Origin: Herbaspirillum sp. RV1423
Lineage (GTDB): Bacteria; Pseudomonadota; Gammaproteobacteria; Burkholderiales; Burkholderiaceae_D
DNA length: 64,000 bases
NCBI RefSeq assembly: GCF_000577615.1
Contig: NZ_CBXX010000005.1
Location: 186,001-250,000 of the forward strand
Direction: 5' to 3'
The notes beneath the pieces were generated by a model, which was not told the DNA's origin, did not search any database, and saw only the letters and a list, made by a program, of their open reading frames with translations. Below, in pieces: positions 51,745-61,585 of the stretch. The number at the start of each line of letters is the position of its first letter. Position 1 is the stretch's first letter. The position numbers were made by a program, and so were the translations under genes.

Positions 51745-53366
51745 GCGCAGTGCCTTACGCAACGACTGTTGACGATCCGGCAAGCTACGGCATCGTGATC
51801 GCCGGTCACGGCAGCCGCGACGCCGATGCCGTGCGCGAATTCGAAGCGCTGGTCGAGATCGTGCGCGCCCGTGCGCCCGGTCGCGTGGTGACGCACGGCT
51901 ATCTCGAATTCTCCAGTCCGACCATCGGCGAAGCGGTCGACGCCAATCTGGCCGCCGGCAGCAAGCAGGTCGCCGTGGTGCCGGGCGTCTTGCTCGCCGC
52001 GCGCCACGCCAAGAACGACATGCCGGCCGAAGTGCTGGAACTGGCGCGCAGGCATCCCGACGTCGATTTCCATTTCGGCGCGGCCATGAACCTGCATCCG
52101 CAACTGCTGCAACTGGCGCAGGAACGCATCCTTGCCGCCGAAGCGCAATCCCCGCAAACCATCCGCCGCGACGACACCTGCCTGGTGCTGGTCGGACGCG
52201 GCACGACGGACCCCGACGCCAACGGCGACGTGTCGAAACTCGCGCGCATGCTGGAAGAAGGCATGGGCTTCGGCGGCGTCTACGTTTGCTATTCAGGCAC
52301 CGCCAGACCGCTCGTCGCCGACGGCCTGCGCGCCGCCGCCTTGCTCGGTTTTGCGCGCATCGTCGTGCTGCCGTTCTTTCTGTTCGACGGCGTATTGGTC
52401 AAGCGCATCTATGCCGCCGCCGACGATTTGCAGCAGCGCGAGCCGGGGCTGGAAGTGTTGAAGGCGGGCTATCTCGGCGTGCATCCGAATGTCGCCGACG
52501 TCATGCTAGAACGCGCGCGCGAAGCGGTCGAAGGCCGCGCCGCGATGAATTGCTCGCTGTGCAAATATCGCGTGCAGATCATCGGTTTTGAAGAACAGAT
52601 CGGCGAGCCGCAGCGCGCGCATCATTTGCAGGTGCGCGGCTTGCTGAATCGCGAAGCTCCCGCCGTCGGGTTGACAGCGGATTTTCCCTCGTATGTGCCG
52701 CATCCGATCGAGAAGGAAAGTTTTGACATCATCGCCGCCGGTCGCGACTGGTCGATGTTTCCGCCGGCGCACCTGACCGCGCTGCAACGGCTGGTGCACA
52801 CCAGCGGCGACTTCAACGCGGTCGACGATATCTATTTTTCAGCCGGTGCGATCGACGCCGGCATCCGCGCCATCCTGCGCTGCAAACGCGTGGTGACCGA
52901 CGTGACGATGGTGCAAACCGGATTGAAGCGCGCGCTGGTCGAACAGCTCGGCATCGAAACCTGGTGCGGCGTGCACGACCGCGAGACGCACCTGCTGGCG
53001 CAGGCGCAAGGCATCACGCGTTCGGCGGCAGGCGTGCGCCGCGCATGGGAAAAATTCGGCAACGACATCATCCTCGCCATCGGCGATGCGCCGACCGCGA
53101 TTGCCGAAACCACGCGCCTGATCCGCGAGCACGGCTGGCGGCCGCAACTGGTGATCGGCCTGCCGGTCGGTTTTGTCGGTACGCGCGAAAGCAAGGACGA
53201 CCTGCGCCGCTGCCTGCAAGTGCCGCGCATCACCAACAGCGGCACGCGCGGCGGTTCGCCGTGGGCGGCGACGGTGGTCAATGCGCTGATGATCGACGCC
53301 ATCGCGCAGGTGATCGCAAGGCCGCAGGCGGAACAGGAAGCAGCGCAAGAAAATGCACGAACTTGA
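51741..53366 (+). CDS. CbiX-CbiC fusion: sirohydrochlorin cobaltochelatase-like plus precorrin-8X methylmutase
   Basis: A 541-residue two-enzyme fusion. Residues about 15-270 form two CbiX/SirB repeats ([19 protein letters not shown], with the metal-binding His in GHGSRD, and [14 protein letters not shown]). A short linker contains [20 protein letters not shown]. Residues about 321-528 are precorrin-8X methylmutase (CbiC/CobH), with [22 protein letters not shown] and [14 protein letters not shown]. The second half moves the C11 methyl to C12. CbiX inserts cobalt early, whereas the same operon encodes the late CobN chelatase. The start at 51741 overlaps cbiE (ATGA). Confidence 0.92.
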   Translation: MSAVPYATTVDDPASYGIVIAGHGSRDADAVREFEALVEIVRARAPGRVVTHGYLEFSSPTIGEAVDANLAAGSKQVAVVPGVLLAARHAKNDMPAEVLELARRHPDVDFHFGAAMNLHPQLLQLAQERILAAEAQSPQTIRRDDTCLVLVGRGTTDPDANGDVSKLARMLEEGMGFGGVYVCYSGTARPLVADGLRAAALLGFARIVVLPFFLFDGVLVKRIYAAADDLQQREPGLEVLKAGYLGVHPNVADVMLERAREAVEGRAAMNCSLCKYRVQIIGFEEQIGEPQRAHHLQVRGLLNREAPAVGLTADFPSYVPHPIEKESFDIIAAGRDWSMFPPAHLTALQRLVHTSGDFNAVDDIYFSAGAIDAGIRAILRCKRVVTDVTMVQTGLKRALVEQLGIETWCGVHDRETHLLAQAQGITRSAAGVRRAWEKFGNDIILAIGDAPTAIAETTRLIREHGWRPQLVIGLPVGFVGTRESKDDLRRCLQVPRITNSGTRGGSPWAATVVNALMIDAIAQVIARPQAEQEAAQENART

Positions 53367-54549
53367 ACGCGCCGAATTCGACCTCGCCGTGCCGGCCCCG
53401 AACGGCCTGCGGCGCGGCCGGACGACCGGCAGTTGCGCCACCGCTGCCGTGAAGGCGGCATTGACCATGCTGTTGCGCGGGGCAAGGATCGACAAGGCCG
53501 AAGTGAGCCTGCCGGACGGCAGGCATTACTTGGTGGTGCCGATACAGGACGTGCAGTGGCTCGATGCGGGCGACGACAAGCGCGTGCGCGCGGAAGTATT
53601 GAAGGACGGCGGCGACGATCCCGACAACACGCATGGCGCGACGATTTTCGCCGAGGTGGCGCGCAACGATGCCGGAGAGATCCGCTTCCTGGCGGCGTCC
53701 GGCGTCGGTACCGCGACCCGGCCGGGCTTGCGCGTGGCGGTCGGCGAACCGGCGATCAACCCGGTGCCGCGCCGGATGATGCGGCTGGCGGTGGCGGAGG
53801 TGCTGGAAGAATTGCATATGCAGGGCGAAACCGGTTTCGATCTCGCCATCGGTTGCGAAGACGGCCAACAGATCGCGCGGAAGACCTTCAATCCGCGCCT
53901 CGGGATTGTCGGCGGCATTTCGATTCTGGGCACCTCGGGCATCGTCGAGCCGATGTCGCTGGCGTCGTGGATTGCGTCGATCGAGGTGTATATCCGCGTC
54001 GCCCTGGCCGATGAGAGTCGGCCAAACGGCATTGCCGCCAGCGTGGCCTATTTGCCCGGCAAGATCGGTCGGACTTTCGCGCGCGATGAATTGGGCTTGC
54101 CGGAAGCACGCTCGGTGCAGATCGCCAATTTCCTCGGCGACGCGCTCGACTTCACGCAAGCGGCGTTGGCCGAGCAGGGCGGCGAACTGGAGGTGTTATG
54201 GCTGGCAGGACATCCCGGCAAGCTGGCCAAGGTGCTGGACGGCGTATGGGATACGCATTCCGGCAAGAGCAATATGGCGATGGGCGGCGTGGCCCGCGTG
54301 GCGGCGGAACTGGCGACCGAACTGGGATTCTCCGGCGCGCTGATCGCCGGGATAGAAAGTGCAAACACCGTGGAGGCAGCAATCGAACATCTCAGGAACG
54401 AACCGGGCGCGGCCGCTGCCGTCGCCGCGCTATGGCGCGCCATCGAAGCGCGCATCGCCGCGCTGGCGCAGGCGCGCGTGCCTTCGGTCAGGCGCGTCGA
54501 GGTGCGTTTGTTCGACCTCGACGGCAACCTGCTGGGAGGTCGGGTATGA
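53353..54549 (+). CDS. cbiD: Cobalt-precorrin-5B (C1)-methyltransferase
   Basis: A 398-residue CbiD-family enzyme. The N-terminal [19 protein letters not shown] is the signature, followed by [20 protein letters not shown] in mid-protein. It replaces the CobF C1 methyltransferase of the classical aerobic route and points to the CbiD/CbiG set used for early-cobalt intermediates. It overlaps the CbiX-CbiC gene by 14 bp and the next gene by 4 bp. Confidence 0.94.
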   Translation: MHELERAEFDLAVPAPNGLRRGRTTGSCATAAVKAALTMLLRGARIDKAEVSLPDGRHYLVVPIQDVQWLDAGDDKRVRAEVLKDGGDDPDNTHGATIFAEVARNDAGEIRFLAASGVGTATRPGLRVAVGEPAINPVPRRMMRLAVAEVLEELHMQGETGFDLAIGCEDGQQIARKTFNPRLGIVGGISILGTSGIVEPMSLASWIASIEVYIRVALADESRPNGIAASVAYLPGKIGRTFARDELGLPEARSVQIANFLGDALDFTQAALAEQGGELEVLWLAGHPGKLAKVLDGVWDTHSGKSNMAMGGVARVAAELATELGFSGALIAGIESANTVEAAIEHLRNEPGAAAAVAALWRAIEARIAALAQARVPSVRRVEVRLFDLDGNLLGGRV

Positions 54550-55292
54550 AGCCGGGCATATTCTGGGGCATCGGCGTCGGTCCCGGCCCGGCGGGCTATC
54601 TGCCGCTGGCGGCCATGCAGGCTTTGCAGCAGGCCGACCTGATTTACGTGCCGCGCGCCAGGAGCGCCGATACTTCGGTCGCGCTGCAATGTCTCGAAGG
54701 TGTCGCCATCGCGACCGACCGCCTGCGCGAAATCGAGTTCAACATGGACCCCGACCGCAACGTCCTGCGCGAACATTACGCGCAACTGGCGCAAGGCATC
54801 GCCGCCGAATTGCAGGCCGGACGCAGCGTCGCTTACCTGACCATCGGCGACACGCTGACGTATTCGACTTACGGTTATGTGCTGGCGGCGCTGCGCGATT
54901 TGTTGCCGGAGTTTCCGCACCGGACTTTTCCCGGCATCACCAGCTATGCCTCGGCGGCAGCCGCGCTGGACTGGCCGCTGGGCGTGGGCAAGGAGCGCAC
55001 GTTGATCCTGCCGTGCCCGGACGATCCGGCCGGCTTGCAGCGCGAGATCGAGACCCACGACATCGTGGTGCTGATGAAGATCGGCGCGCGCCTGCCGTGG
55101 GTGCTGGCCTTGCTCAAGGAAATGGGCATCGCCGGACATTGCGCCTTCGCCCGGCGCATCGGATTGGATGGCGAAGTATTGGCGAACGATTTAAGCGAAC
55201 TCGAAGCAGGCGAGCGGGACCATGCCGTGAGCGGCTACCTGGCCACCATGCTGATTCGCAAGACCGCATTGGAAAAGAGGCATCGGACATGA
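54546..55292 (+). CDS. cobI: (Cobalt-)precorrin-2 C20-methyltransferase
   Basis: A 248-residue SAM-dependent methylase (CobI/CbiL). It has GIGVGPGPAGYLPLAAMQAL at the N-terminus, VAYLTIGDTLTYSTYGYVL for the GD loop, and FPGITSYASAAAALDWPL. It methylates C20 of precorrin-2 (or its cobalt form). The start at 54546 overlaps the cbiD stop in ATGA; the longer upstream open frame is only antiphase coding. Coupled to the next gene by a 4-bp overlap. Confidence 0.93.
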   Translation: MKPGIFWGIGVGPGPAGYLPLAAMQALQQADLIYVPRARSADTSVALQCLEGVAIATDRLREIEFNMDPDRNVLREHYAQLAQGIAAELQAGRSVAYLTIGDTLTYSTYGYVLAALRDLLPEFPHRTFPGITSYASAAAALDWPLGVGKERTLILPCPDDPAGLQREIETHDIVVLMKIGARLPWVLALLKEMGIAGHCAFARRIGLDGEVLANDLSELEAGERDHAVSGYLATMLIRKTALEKRHRT

Positions 55293-56107
55293 AGGTATAT
55301 TTCGTAGGCGCCGGTCCCGGCGCTCCCGACCTGATCACGCTGCGCGGCGCCAGGCTGCTCGGCGACGTGCGGATGGTGTTGTATGCCGGTTCGCTGGTGC
55401 CGACGGAGATGCTCCGGCACTGCCGCCACGACGCCGAGATGATCGACACCGCGCAACTCGACCTGGAACAGCAGCAGGCTTGCTACGAACGCGCCCAAGC
55501 GCAAGATATCGACGTCGTGCGCCTGCATTCGGGCGATCCGGCGATTTACGGCGCGACGGCCGAGCAGATGCGTCGCCTCGACGCGCTCGGGATCGCCTAT
55601 GAAGTGGTGCCCGGCGTATCGTCGTTCACCGCCGCCGCCTCGGCGGTCACGGCCGAACTGACCAAGCCGGAAGTGTCGCAGACCGTGATCCTGACGCGTG
55701 TTTCCGGCCGCGCCTCGGCGGTGCCGGAGCTGGAATCGATTGCGCGCCTGGCGGCACATCAAGCGACCATGTGCATCTTCCTGTCGGGGCCACACCTGAA
55801 GAAGATCGTCGCCGACCTGCGCCTGCATTATCCCGACAGCACGCCGGTCACGCTGGTCTATCGCGCCACCTGGCCCGATCAGCGCGTCTACCAGGGCACG
55901 CTGGCCACTGTGCTCGAAGAGACCAGGCGCGGCGCCTGGAACCTGACCACGATGATGTTGGTGGGCGCGGCGCTGGACAAGGGCGCGCAGGTCGAGTCGA
56001 GTTTGTATTCCAAGGATTTCACGCATCTGTTCCGCGTGGTGAAGAAGAACAAAGACAAGCCAGAGCCCGCGGAAATTTCCGCTACCGTACATGAGGTCCG
56101 ATCATGA
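55289..56107 (+). CDS. cobM: (Cobalt-)precorrin-4 C11-methyltransferase
   Basis: A 272-residue SAM-dependent methylase (CobM/CbiF). The signatures are VYFVGAGPGAPDLITLRGARLL, VVRLHSGDPAIYGATAEQM and VVPGVSSFTAAASAVTAEL. It methylates C11 during corrin ring formation. The ATG at 55289 overlaps the preceding stop, and its own stop overlaps the cbiG start. A charged C-terminal tail (VVKKNKDKPEPAE) is slightly longer than usual. Confidence 0.95.
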   Translation: MKVYFVGAGPGAPDLITLRGARLLGDVRMVLYAGSLVPTEMLRHCRHDAEMIDTAQLDLEQQQACYERAQAQDIDVVRLHSGDPAIYGATAEQMRRLDALGIAYEVVPGVSSFTAAASAVTAELTKPEVSQTVILTRVSGRASAVPELESIARLAAHQATMCIFLSGPHLKKIVADLRLHYPDSTPVTLVYRATWPDQRVYQGTLATVLEETRRGAWNLTTMMLVGAALDKGAQVESSLYSKDFTHLFRVVKKNKDKPEPAEISATVHEVRS

Positions 56108-56913
56108 GCAATCCAGTGCAAAACACGCAGGCAAACAACCTTGGCATCTGGCTGGTGCGGTCCGAGTGCGAGGCCTTGGCGGCGCGTTTGCAAGGACAAC
56201 TGGGCGGTACGCTGTACCGGCCCTGGCTTAATGCCGGCATTCCGCAGAAGCAGCAATTCCGCGCCTCTTACCGCCATCAGGGCCAATGGGTCATGCTGGC
56301 GGCCAGCGGCGTGGCGGTGCGCTTCCTCGAAGGTTTGCCGCAGGACAAGCAGACCGATCCGGCGGTGGTGCTGCTCGATGAGGCCGGGCGCTTTGCGGTG
56401 TCGTTGTTGGGCGGTCATGAAGGCGGCGGCAACCGGCTGGCGTATCGCGTCGCCAATGTCGTCGGCGCGGTGCCGGTGGTGACGACCGCGACCGAGGCGT
56501 TGAAGCCGCTGGTGCTCGGCATCGGTTGCCGCAAGAACACGCCGGCGGAAAAAATCGCCGCCGCCGTGACGCATGCGCTGGCCTTGTTGGGGCGGCAGAT
56601 CGGCGATGTGCGCGAAGTGGCGACCATCGATCTGAAGGCGGAAGAACCCGGCTTGCTGACCTTTTGCGCCACCAACGAATTGCCACTGCGGGTGATCGCG
56701 GCGTCCGATGTCGCGGCGCGCGGCTGGGTCACGGCGCCATCGGAATGGGTGCAAAAGAATGTCGGCGTCGATGGCGTGTGCGAACCCTGCGCCCTGATCG
56801 CCAGTTCGCGCGGCGTACTGGCCTTGCCGAAGACGGCGCTCGAAGGCGTGACGGTGGCGGTGGTGGAAGATATCGGCCTGCCTGACAAGGATATGCGGGC
56901 GGGCGAACAATGA
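56104..56913 (+). CDS. cbiG: Cobalt-precorrin-5A hydrolase, short form
   Basis: A 269-residue CbiG. The N-terminal domain contains GQWVMLAASGVAVRFLEGL and VSLLGGHEGGGNRLAYRVA (with HEGG). The C-terminal CobE-like domain has LVLGIGCRKNTPAEKIAAAV and CATNELPLRVI. CbiG usually has about 320-350 residues; here the middle domain between these parts is nearly absent, giving a compact version. It opens the ring-A lactone and releases the C20 fragment. It overlaps cobM by 4 bp. Confidence 0.9.
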   Translation: MSNPVQNTQANNLGIWLVRSECEALAARLQGQLGGTLYRPWLNAGIPQKQQFRASYRHQGQWVMLAASGVAVRFLEGLPQDKQTDPAVVLLDEAGRFAVSLLGGHEGGGNRLAYRVANVVGAVPVVTTATEALKPLVLGIGCRKNTPAEKIAAAVTHALALLGRQIGDVREVATIDLKAEEPGLLTFCATNELPLRVIAASDVAARGWVTAPSEWVQKNVGVDGVCEPCALIASSRGVLALPKTALEGVTVAVVEDIGLPDKDMRAGEQ

Positions 56914-56929
56914 AAAAGAAAGCGATGCA

Positions 56930-58489
56930 ATGAGTGGCGTATTGAACCTGGTCTCGGTCGGCCCCGGCTTTGAAGACCTGATCGTGCCGCGCGCCGTGGC
57001 CGCGGTGCGCGACAGCGACGTGATCGTGGCTTACGAGTTGTACCTGCGCTGGATCGCGCCGCACATCGAAGGCAAGCAGATCCATACGCCGCCGCTGACG
57101 CAGGAGCGCGAACGCGCCCTGCTGGCGATCGAGAAGGCGCGCGACGGCGCGAAGGTGGCGCTGATTTCGAGCGGCGACATCGGCATCTACGCGATGGCGG
57201 CGCTGGCCTTCGACGAAATGCGCGAGGATGACGACTATGAAGTCAACGTCATCCCCGGCGTGACATCGGCCAACGCCTGCGCATCGCTGCTGGGTTCGCC
57301 GCTGTCGCACGACTTCGCCACGCTGAGCCTGTCGAACCTGCTGTGTCCGTGGGAGTGGATAGAGAACCGCGCGCGCCACATCGCGCAAGCCGATCTCGCC
57401 TGCGTGCTGTACAACGTGCAAAGCGCCGGTCGCCAGGAAGGCGTCTATCGCATCCTCAAGCTGATGCTGGAATCGAAGGCGCCGCATACCCTGTGCGGCG
57501 TGGTCAGGAATGCTTATCGCCCCGGCCAGCAAGTCAGCATCCATCGCCTCGACGAATTGCCGTCATTGCAGTTCGACATGCTGACCAGCATCGTCATCGG
57601 CAACCGTTTTACCCGGCGCAAGCGCGGCTACATCTTCACGCCGCGCGGCTATAACGACTGGCGCGACGAATCGAAAGCCGCAACGGAAGAACCCGCCTTG
57701 CCGTCGCAGGCGGTATGGGTGTTCGCCGGCACCGGCGACGGCAACGCGCTGGCGCGGCAACTTGCGCAGCAAGGCCATCGGGTGGTGGTGTCGACCGCGA
57801 CCGAATACGGCGGCGAGCTGGCCTTGCAGGATTGTCCCGACGTCGCGGTCTGGGCCGGGCGCCAGGGCGTCGAAGCGCGCAAGCAGGCCTTGCTGCGGCA
57901 CGAGGCGCGCGTGCTGGTCGACGCCACGCATCCTTACGCCACGCTGATGTCGCAGCAACTGATGGGCCTGTCGCACAGCCTCGGCATTCCATATCTGCGC
58001 TATGAGCGCCCGAGCGGCATCGCCGACAGCGACGCGCAGGTGTGCGAGTCGATGGAACAGGCCGCGGAACGGGCAATCGCCAGCAGCGAACGCATCTTCC
58101 TCGCCACCGGTTCCAAGGACATCGCCGCCTTTTTGCAGGCGCCGGGCGCGGACAGGAAGCAATGGTTCGTGCGCGTGACCGCCGAGCCGGAATTCATCCA
58201 GCGCGCCATCGATCTCGGTATTCCGCGCAGCCGCATCTGCGCGATGCAGGGACCGTTTTCGCAGGCGTTCAACCAGGCCTTGTGGAGCGACTGGAACATC
58301 GATTGCGTCGTCACCAAGGATTCCGGCGACGCCGGCGGTTATCGCGCCAAGGCGGAGGCGGCCAGGGCGCTGGGCATTGCGCTGCTGACGGTGCGCCGTC
58401 CGGCGCTGGCTTATCCGGTGCAGACGGATAATCTGGACGATGCTTGCGCGCAGGTGCAGCGCTGGCTGCCGCAAAGCAAGCAGGCATGA
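56930..58489 (+). CDS. CobJ-CobK fusion: precorrin-3B C17-methyltransferase plus precorrin-6A reductase
   Basis: A 519-residue fusion. Residues 1 to about 240 are the methylase (CobJ/CbiH) with LVSVGPGFEDLIVPRAV, VALISSGDIGIYAMA and VIPGVTSANACASLLGSPLSHDFA. A linker rich in Glu and Ala (about 240-258) joins it to the reductase (CobK/CbiJ), with VWVFAGTGDGNALARQLAQQG, VDATHPYATLMSQQL and DCVVTKDSGDAGGYRAKAEAA. It performs ring contraction/C17 methylation and reduction of precorrin-6A. The stop overlaps the cobW-like start. Confidence 0.93.
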   Translation: MSGVLNLVSVGPGFEDLIVPRAVAAVRDSDVIVAYELYLRWIAPHIEGKQIHTPPLTQERERALLAIEKARDGAKVALISSGDIGIYAMAALAFDEMREDDDYEVNVIPGVTSANACASLLGSPLSHDFATLSLSNLLCPWEWIENRARHIAQADLACVLYNVQSAGRQEGVYRILKLMLESKAPHTLCGVVRNAYRPGQQVSIHRLDELPSLQFDMLTSIVIGNRFTRRKRGYIFTPRGYNDWRDESKAATEEPALPSQAVWVFAGTGDGNALARQLAQQGHRVVVSTATEYGGELALQDCPDVAVWAGRQGVEARKQALLRHEARVLVDATHPYATLMSQQLMGLSHSLGIPYLRYERPSGIADSDAQVCESMEQAAERAIASSERIFLATGSKDIAAFLQAPGADRKQWFVRVTAEPEFIQRAIDLGIPRSRICAMQGPFSQAFNQALWSDWNIDCVVTKDSGDAGGYRAKAEAARALGIALLTVRRPALAYPVQTDNLDDACAQVQRWLPQSKQA

Positions 58490-59631
58490 TGCAGTCGCAG
58501 CGCATTCCCGTCACGGTTGTCACCGGCTTCCTCGGCGCCGGCAAGACGACCTTGCTGCGCAGCCTGGTGCAGCGCCGCCAGACGCGCCGGCTCGCCCTGC
58601 TGATCAATGAGTTCGGCGAGGCGACGATCGACGGCGACCTGATGCGCGCCAGCGCGGACGACCTGGAACAGGTGCGCATCCACGACTTTTCTTACGGCCT
58701 GATCGCCTACGGTGGAGACGAGCGGTTTGTGCCGACCATGCTGGCGCTGGCGGCGCGTCGTGCGCAGATCGATCATGTACTGATCGAAACCTCGGGACTG
58801 GCTTTGCCGACGGCCGTCATGGAAAGCTTGCAAACGCCGGAACTGGCCGCGCATTTCATCCTCGATGCCACGCTGGCGGTGGTCGATACGCCCTTGCTGC
58901 TGGACAACCGTTTTACACAAGGCAACGCGGAGCGCGGAGCCGATATGGCAGTCGCGGACATCTTCGGGCGCCAGCTTGAATATGCCGACGTCGTCGTGCT
59001 CAACAAGATCGACGCGCTGGATGAAGCGCAATTGCTGGATGCAGAGCAGCGCGTGCGCGCGTGTGCGCCGAATGTGCGTTTCCTGGAACTGGCCGGCAAG
59101 GCGCAACTCGACATCCGGCTGGCGCTCGGCCTGCGGCTGCATCAGCCGACCTTGCAGGCGCACCAGCACACGGGGCAAAACACCTACACGCATGTGCGCA
59201 TGCCCGGCGCGGATGCCAGCGTGCTGACCGACCAGGGACGTCTCAACGGCCATTCGCATTCGGGTCTCGGCGCGCACAGCCACGGGCTGGCGACGCACAA
59301 GCATTTCCACGAACAAGACCCGGGCTGGCTGTCGTTCACGCTGCGCAGTCACTCGCCGCAACCGGCGGAAAAATTGAAGCAGGCCATCGCCGAGGCGGCA
59401 AGGAGCGAGCCTATCCTGCGCACCAAGGGCTTCGTGCGCACGCTGGACGGCAAGCGCGCGCAACTGGTGCAGGGCGTGCGCACGCGCGTGACGATTAATG
59501 CAGATGCGGCCGACTCTGCCAGTGAGAACAGGGAAACCGACAAGTCGGAACTGGTCTTCATCGGCTATCACCCGAGCCGCAGCAAGGTGGCAGCCTTGCT
59601 TTCCGCGCTGACTGGTACACACTGGAAGTAG
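58486..59631 (+). CDS. CobW-like GTPase lacking the CxCC metal motif
   Basis: A 381-residue G3E-family GTPase. Walker A is GFLGAGKTT (14-22), followed by LLINEFGEATIDGDL, IETSGLALPTAVM and VVVLNKIDALDEAQ (NKxD). The family CxCC motif (GCICC) that binds metal is replaced by GLIAY at 71-75. A His-rich insert (HSHSGLGAHSHGLATHKHFHEQD, about 260-282) could bind metal instead. CobW proteins are thought to deliver Co2+ for B12 synthesis. It overlaps the preceding fusion gene by 4 bp and precedes cobO. Confidence 0.9.
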   Translation: MMQSQRIPVTVVTGFLGAGKTTLLRSLVQRRQTRRLALLINEFGEATIDGDLMRASADDLEQVRIHDFSYGLIAYGGDERFVPTMLALAARRAQIDHVLIETSGLALPTAVMESLQTPELAAHFILDATLAVVDTPLLLDNRFTQGNAERGADMAVADIFGRQLEYADVVVLNKIDALDEAQLLDAEQRVRACAPNVRFLELAGKAQLDIRLALGLRLHQPTLQAHQHTGQNTYTHVRMPGADASVLTDQGRLNGHSHSGLGAHSHGLATHKHFHEQDPGWLSFTLRSHSPQPAEKLKQAIAEAARSEPILRTKGFVRTLDGKRAQLVQGVRTRVTINADAADSASENRETDKSELVFIGYHPSRSKVAALLSALTGTHWK

Positions 59632-59648
59632 AGACAGAAAGAACAGCC

Positions 59649-60251
59649 ATGAAAACCGACCCCGAATCGCACAAGCGCATGACCCAGCGCCACAAGGAAG
59701 GCTTCGAAAAAAAGAAAGCCGCCGCGCAAAAGGAAAAAGGCTTGCTGATCGTCAACACCGGCACCGGCAAGGGCAAGTCCAGCGCCGCTTTCGGCATGGG
59801 CATGCGCATCCTCGGCCACGGCATGAAGCTGGGCGTGGTGCAGTTCATCAAGGGCGCCTTGTACAGCGCCGAGCGCGATTTCCTCGGCGGCCATGCTAAT
59901 TGCGATTTCCATGTGGTTGGCGCCGGCTACACCTGGGACACGCAAGACCGCGATGCCGACATGCAGACCGCCGCTCGCGGCTGGACCGAAGCGGTGCGCA
60001 TGATCCGCGATCCGTCCTACGACATGGTGATCCTCGACGAGATGAACATCGTCCTCAAATACCAGTACCTCGATTTGCAGGAGGTGCTGGACGTCTTTGC
60101 CGCGCGCCGCGAGATGCTGCATATCGTCGTCACCGGCCGTCACGCGCCCGATGCGCTGATCGACCAGGCCGACCTGGTCAGCGAAATGCGCCCGCTCAAG
60201 CATCCTTACAAGGAGCAGGGCATCAAGGCGCAAAAGGGCGTGGAGTTCTGA
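59649..60251 (+). CDS. cobO: Cob(I)yrinic acid a,c-diamide adenosyltransferase
   Basis: A 200-residue CobO/BtuR/CobA-type adenosyltransferase. The Walker A variant TGTGKGKSSAAFGMG lies at about 38-52, with VVQFIKGALYSAERDFL, MVILDEMNIVLKYQYLD and VVTGRHAPDALIDQADLVSEM. It transfers the adenosyl group from ATP to the cobalt of the corrinoid. The basic N-terminus (MTQRHKEGFEKKKAAAQKEK) is typical. It is 2 bp from the cobB start. Confidence 0.96.
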   Translation: MKTDPESHKRMTQRHKEGFEKKKAAAQKEKGLLIVNTGTGKGKSSAAFGMGMRILGHGMKLGVVQFIKGALYSAERDFLGGHANCDFHVVGAGYTWDTQDRDADMQTAARGWTEAVRMIRDPSYDMVILDEMNIVLKYQYLDLQEVLDVFAARREMLHIVVTGRHAPDALIDQADLVSEMRPLKHPYKEQGIKAQKGVEF

Positions 60252-60253
60252 TC

Positions 60254-61585
60254 ATGCAGACCGCATCGTCCGGCCCGTCGGCGCATTGCCCGGCGCTGTT
60301 CATTACCGCGCCCGGCTCCCATCACGGCAAAACCACCGTGACGGCGGCGCTCGCGCGCTGGCATCGCTCGCAGGGCAGCAAGGTGAGGGTGTTCAAGACC
60401 GGGCCGGATTTCCTCGATCCGACTGTCCTCGAGCGCGCCAGCGGCAATCCGGTGTATCAGCTCGATCTGTGGATGATGGGCGTGGCGGAATGCCGTCGCC
60501 TGTTGCACGAAGCCGCGCAACAGGCCGACCTGATCCTGGTGGAAGGCGTGATGGGCCTGTTCGACGGCGAGCCGTGCAGCGCCGATCTGGCCGAATTGCT
60601 GAAGCTGCCGGCCGCCGCCGTGGTCAATGTTGCGGGCGTCGCGCAGACGCTGGGAGCGATCGGCTACGGGCTGGCGCATTACCGTCCTGGCTTTCCTCTG
60701 ATCGGCGTGCTGGCCAACGGTGTCGCCAGCACGCGCCACGAAGAGATGCTGCGCCAGGGCATGCCGCACGGCGTCGACTACCTGGGCGGGATACCACGCG
60801 ACCTGCAGTTCGCGTTGCCGGAGCGCCATCTCGGATTGGTGCCGGCGGCGGAAGTCGCCGACCTCGACCAGCGCATCAATGCGGCCGCGGCGGCCATCGG
60901 CGTCACCGAACTGGCGCGCATGCCGGCGCCGGTGGCGTTTGCCGCGCCGGGACAGGATGCGACGCCGTTGGCGGCGCTGCTGCAAGGCCGGCGCATTGCC
61001 GTTGCGCGTGACCGGGCGTTTTCCTTCATCTATCCAGGCAATCTCGATTTGCTGCGGCGGCTCGGCGCGGAACTGGCATTTTTTTCACCGTTGCACGATG
61101 CGGCGCTGCCGCCGGCCGATAGCGTGTATTTGCCGGGCGGCTATCCCGAATTGCATCTGCAGGAACTGGAGGGCAATGTTGCCATGGGGCAATCGTTGCG
61201 CGACCATTGCGCCGCCGGCAAGCCGCTGTATGCGGAGTGCGGCGGCTTGCTGTACCTGCTCGACAGCCTGACCGACAAGGACGGCAAACGCGCGCGCCTG
61301 CTCGGCATTCTGTCCGGGCAGGCAGTCATGCAGCGGCGCCTGCAGGGGCTGGGTTACCAGACCGTCGCCATGCCGCAGGGCAAGCTGCGCTGCCATACCT
61401 TCCATTATTCGACGACGGTCACGGCGATGGCGGCGGCCTTTATCGGCGAGCGCCTCTACGATACGTCCGACGGCGAACGCGTGTATCGTGCGCAAGGCGT
61501 CACGGCGACCTATCTGCATGCCTATTTCGCATCGTCGCCGCAAGCGGCGGCGGCCCTGTTCCTGCCGCAGACGGAGGCGGTATGA
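60254..61585 (+). CDS. cobB: Cobyrinate a,c-diamide synthase
   Basis: A 443-residue glutamine-dependent amidotransferase (CobB/CbiA). The N-terminal ATP-binding domain has FITAPGSHHGKTTVTAALARW (P-loop about 22-28) and KTGPDFLDPTV. The C-terminal class I-like glutaminase domain has PGGYPELHLQELE and the nucleophile cysteine in YAECGGLLYLLDSL, then CHTFHYSTT. It amidates carboxylates a and c of cobyrinate or hydrogenobyrinate. The start was set at 60254, directly after cobO; its stop overlaps the bluB start in ATGA. Confidence 0.95.
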   Translation: MQTASSGPSAHCPALFITAPGSHHGKTTVTAALARWHRSQGSKVRVFKTGPDFLDPTVLERASGNPVYQLDLWMMGVAECRRLLHEAAQQADLILVEGVMGLFDGEPCSADLAELLKLPAAAVVNVAGVAQTLGAIGYGLAHYRPGFPLIGVLANGVASTRHEEMLRQGMPHGVDYLGGIPRDLQFALPERHLGLVPAAEVADLDQRINAAAAAIGVTELARMPAPVAFAAPGQDATPLAALLQGRRIAVARDRAFSFIYPGNLDLLRRLGAELAFFSPLHDAALPPADSVYLPGGYPELHLQELEGNVAMGQSLRDHCAAGKPLYAECGGLLYLLDSLTDKDGKRARLLGILSGQAVMQRRLQGLGYQTVAMPQGKLRCHTFHYSTTVTAMAAAFIGERLYDTSDGERVYRAQGVTATYLHAYFASSPQAAAALFLPQTEAV

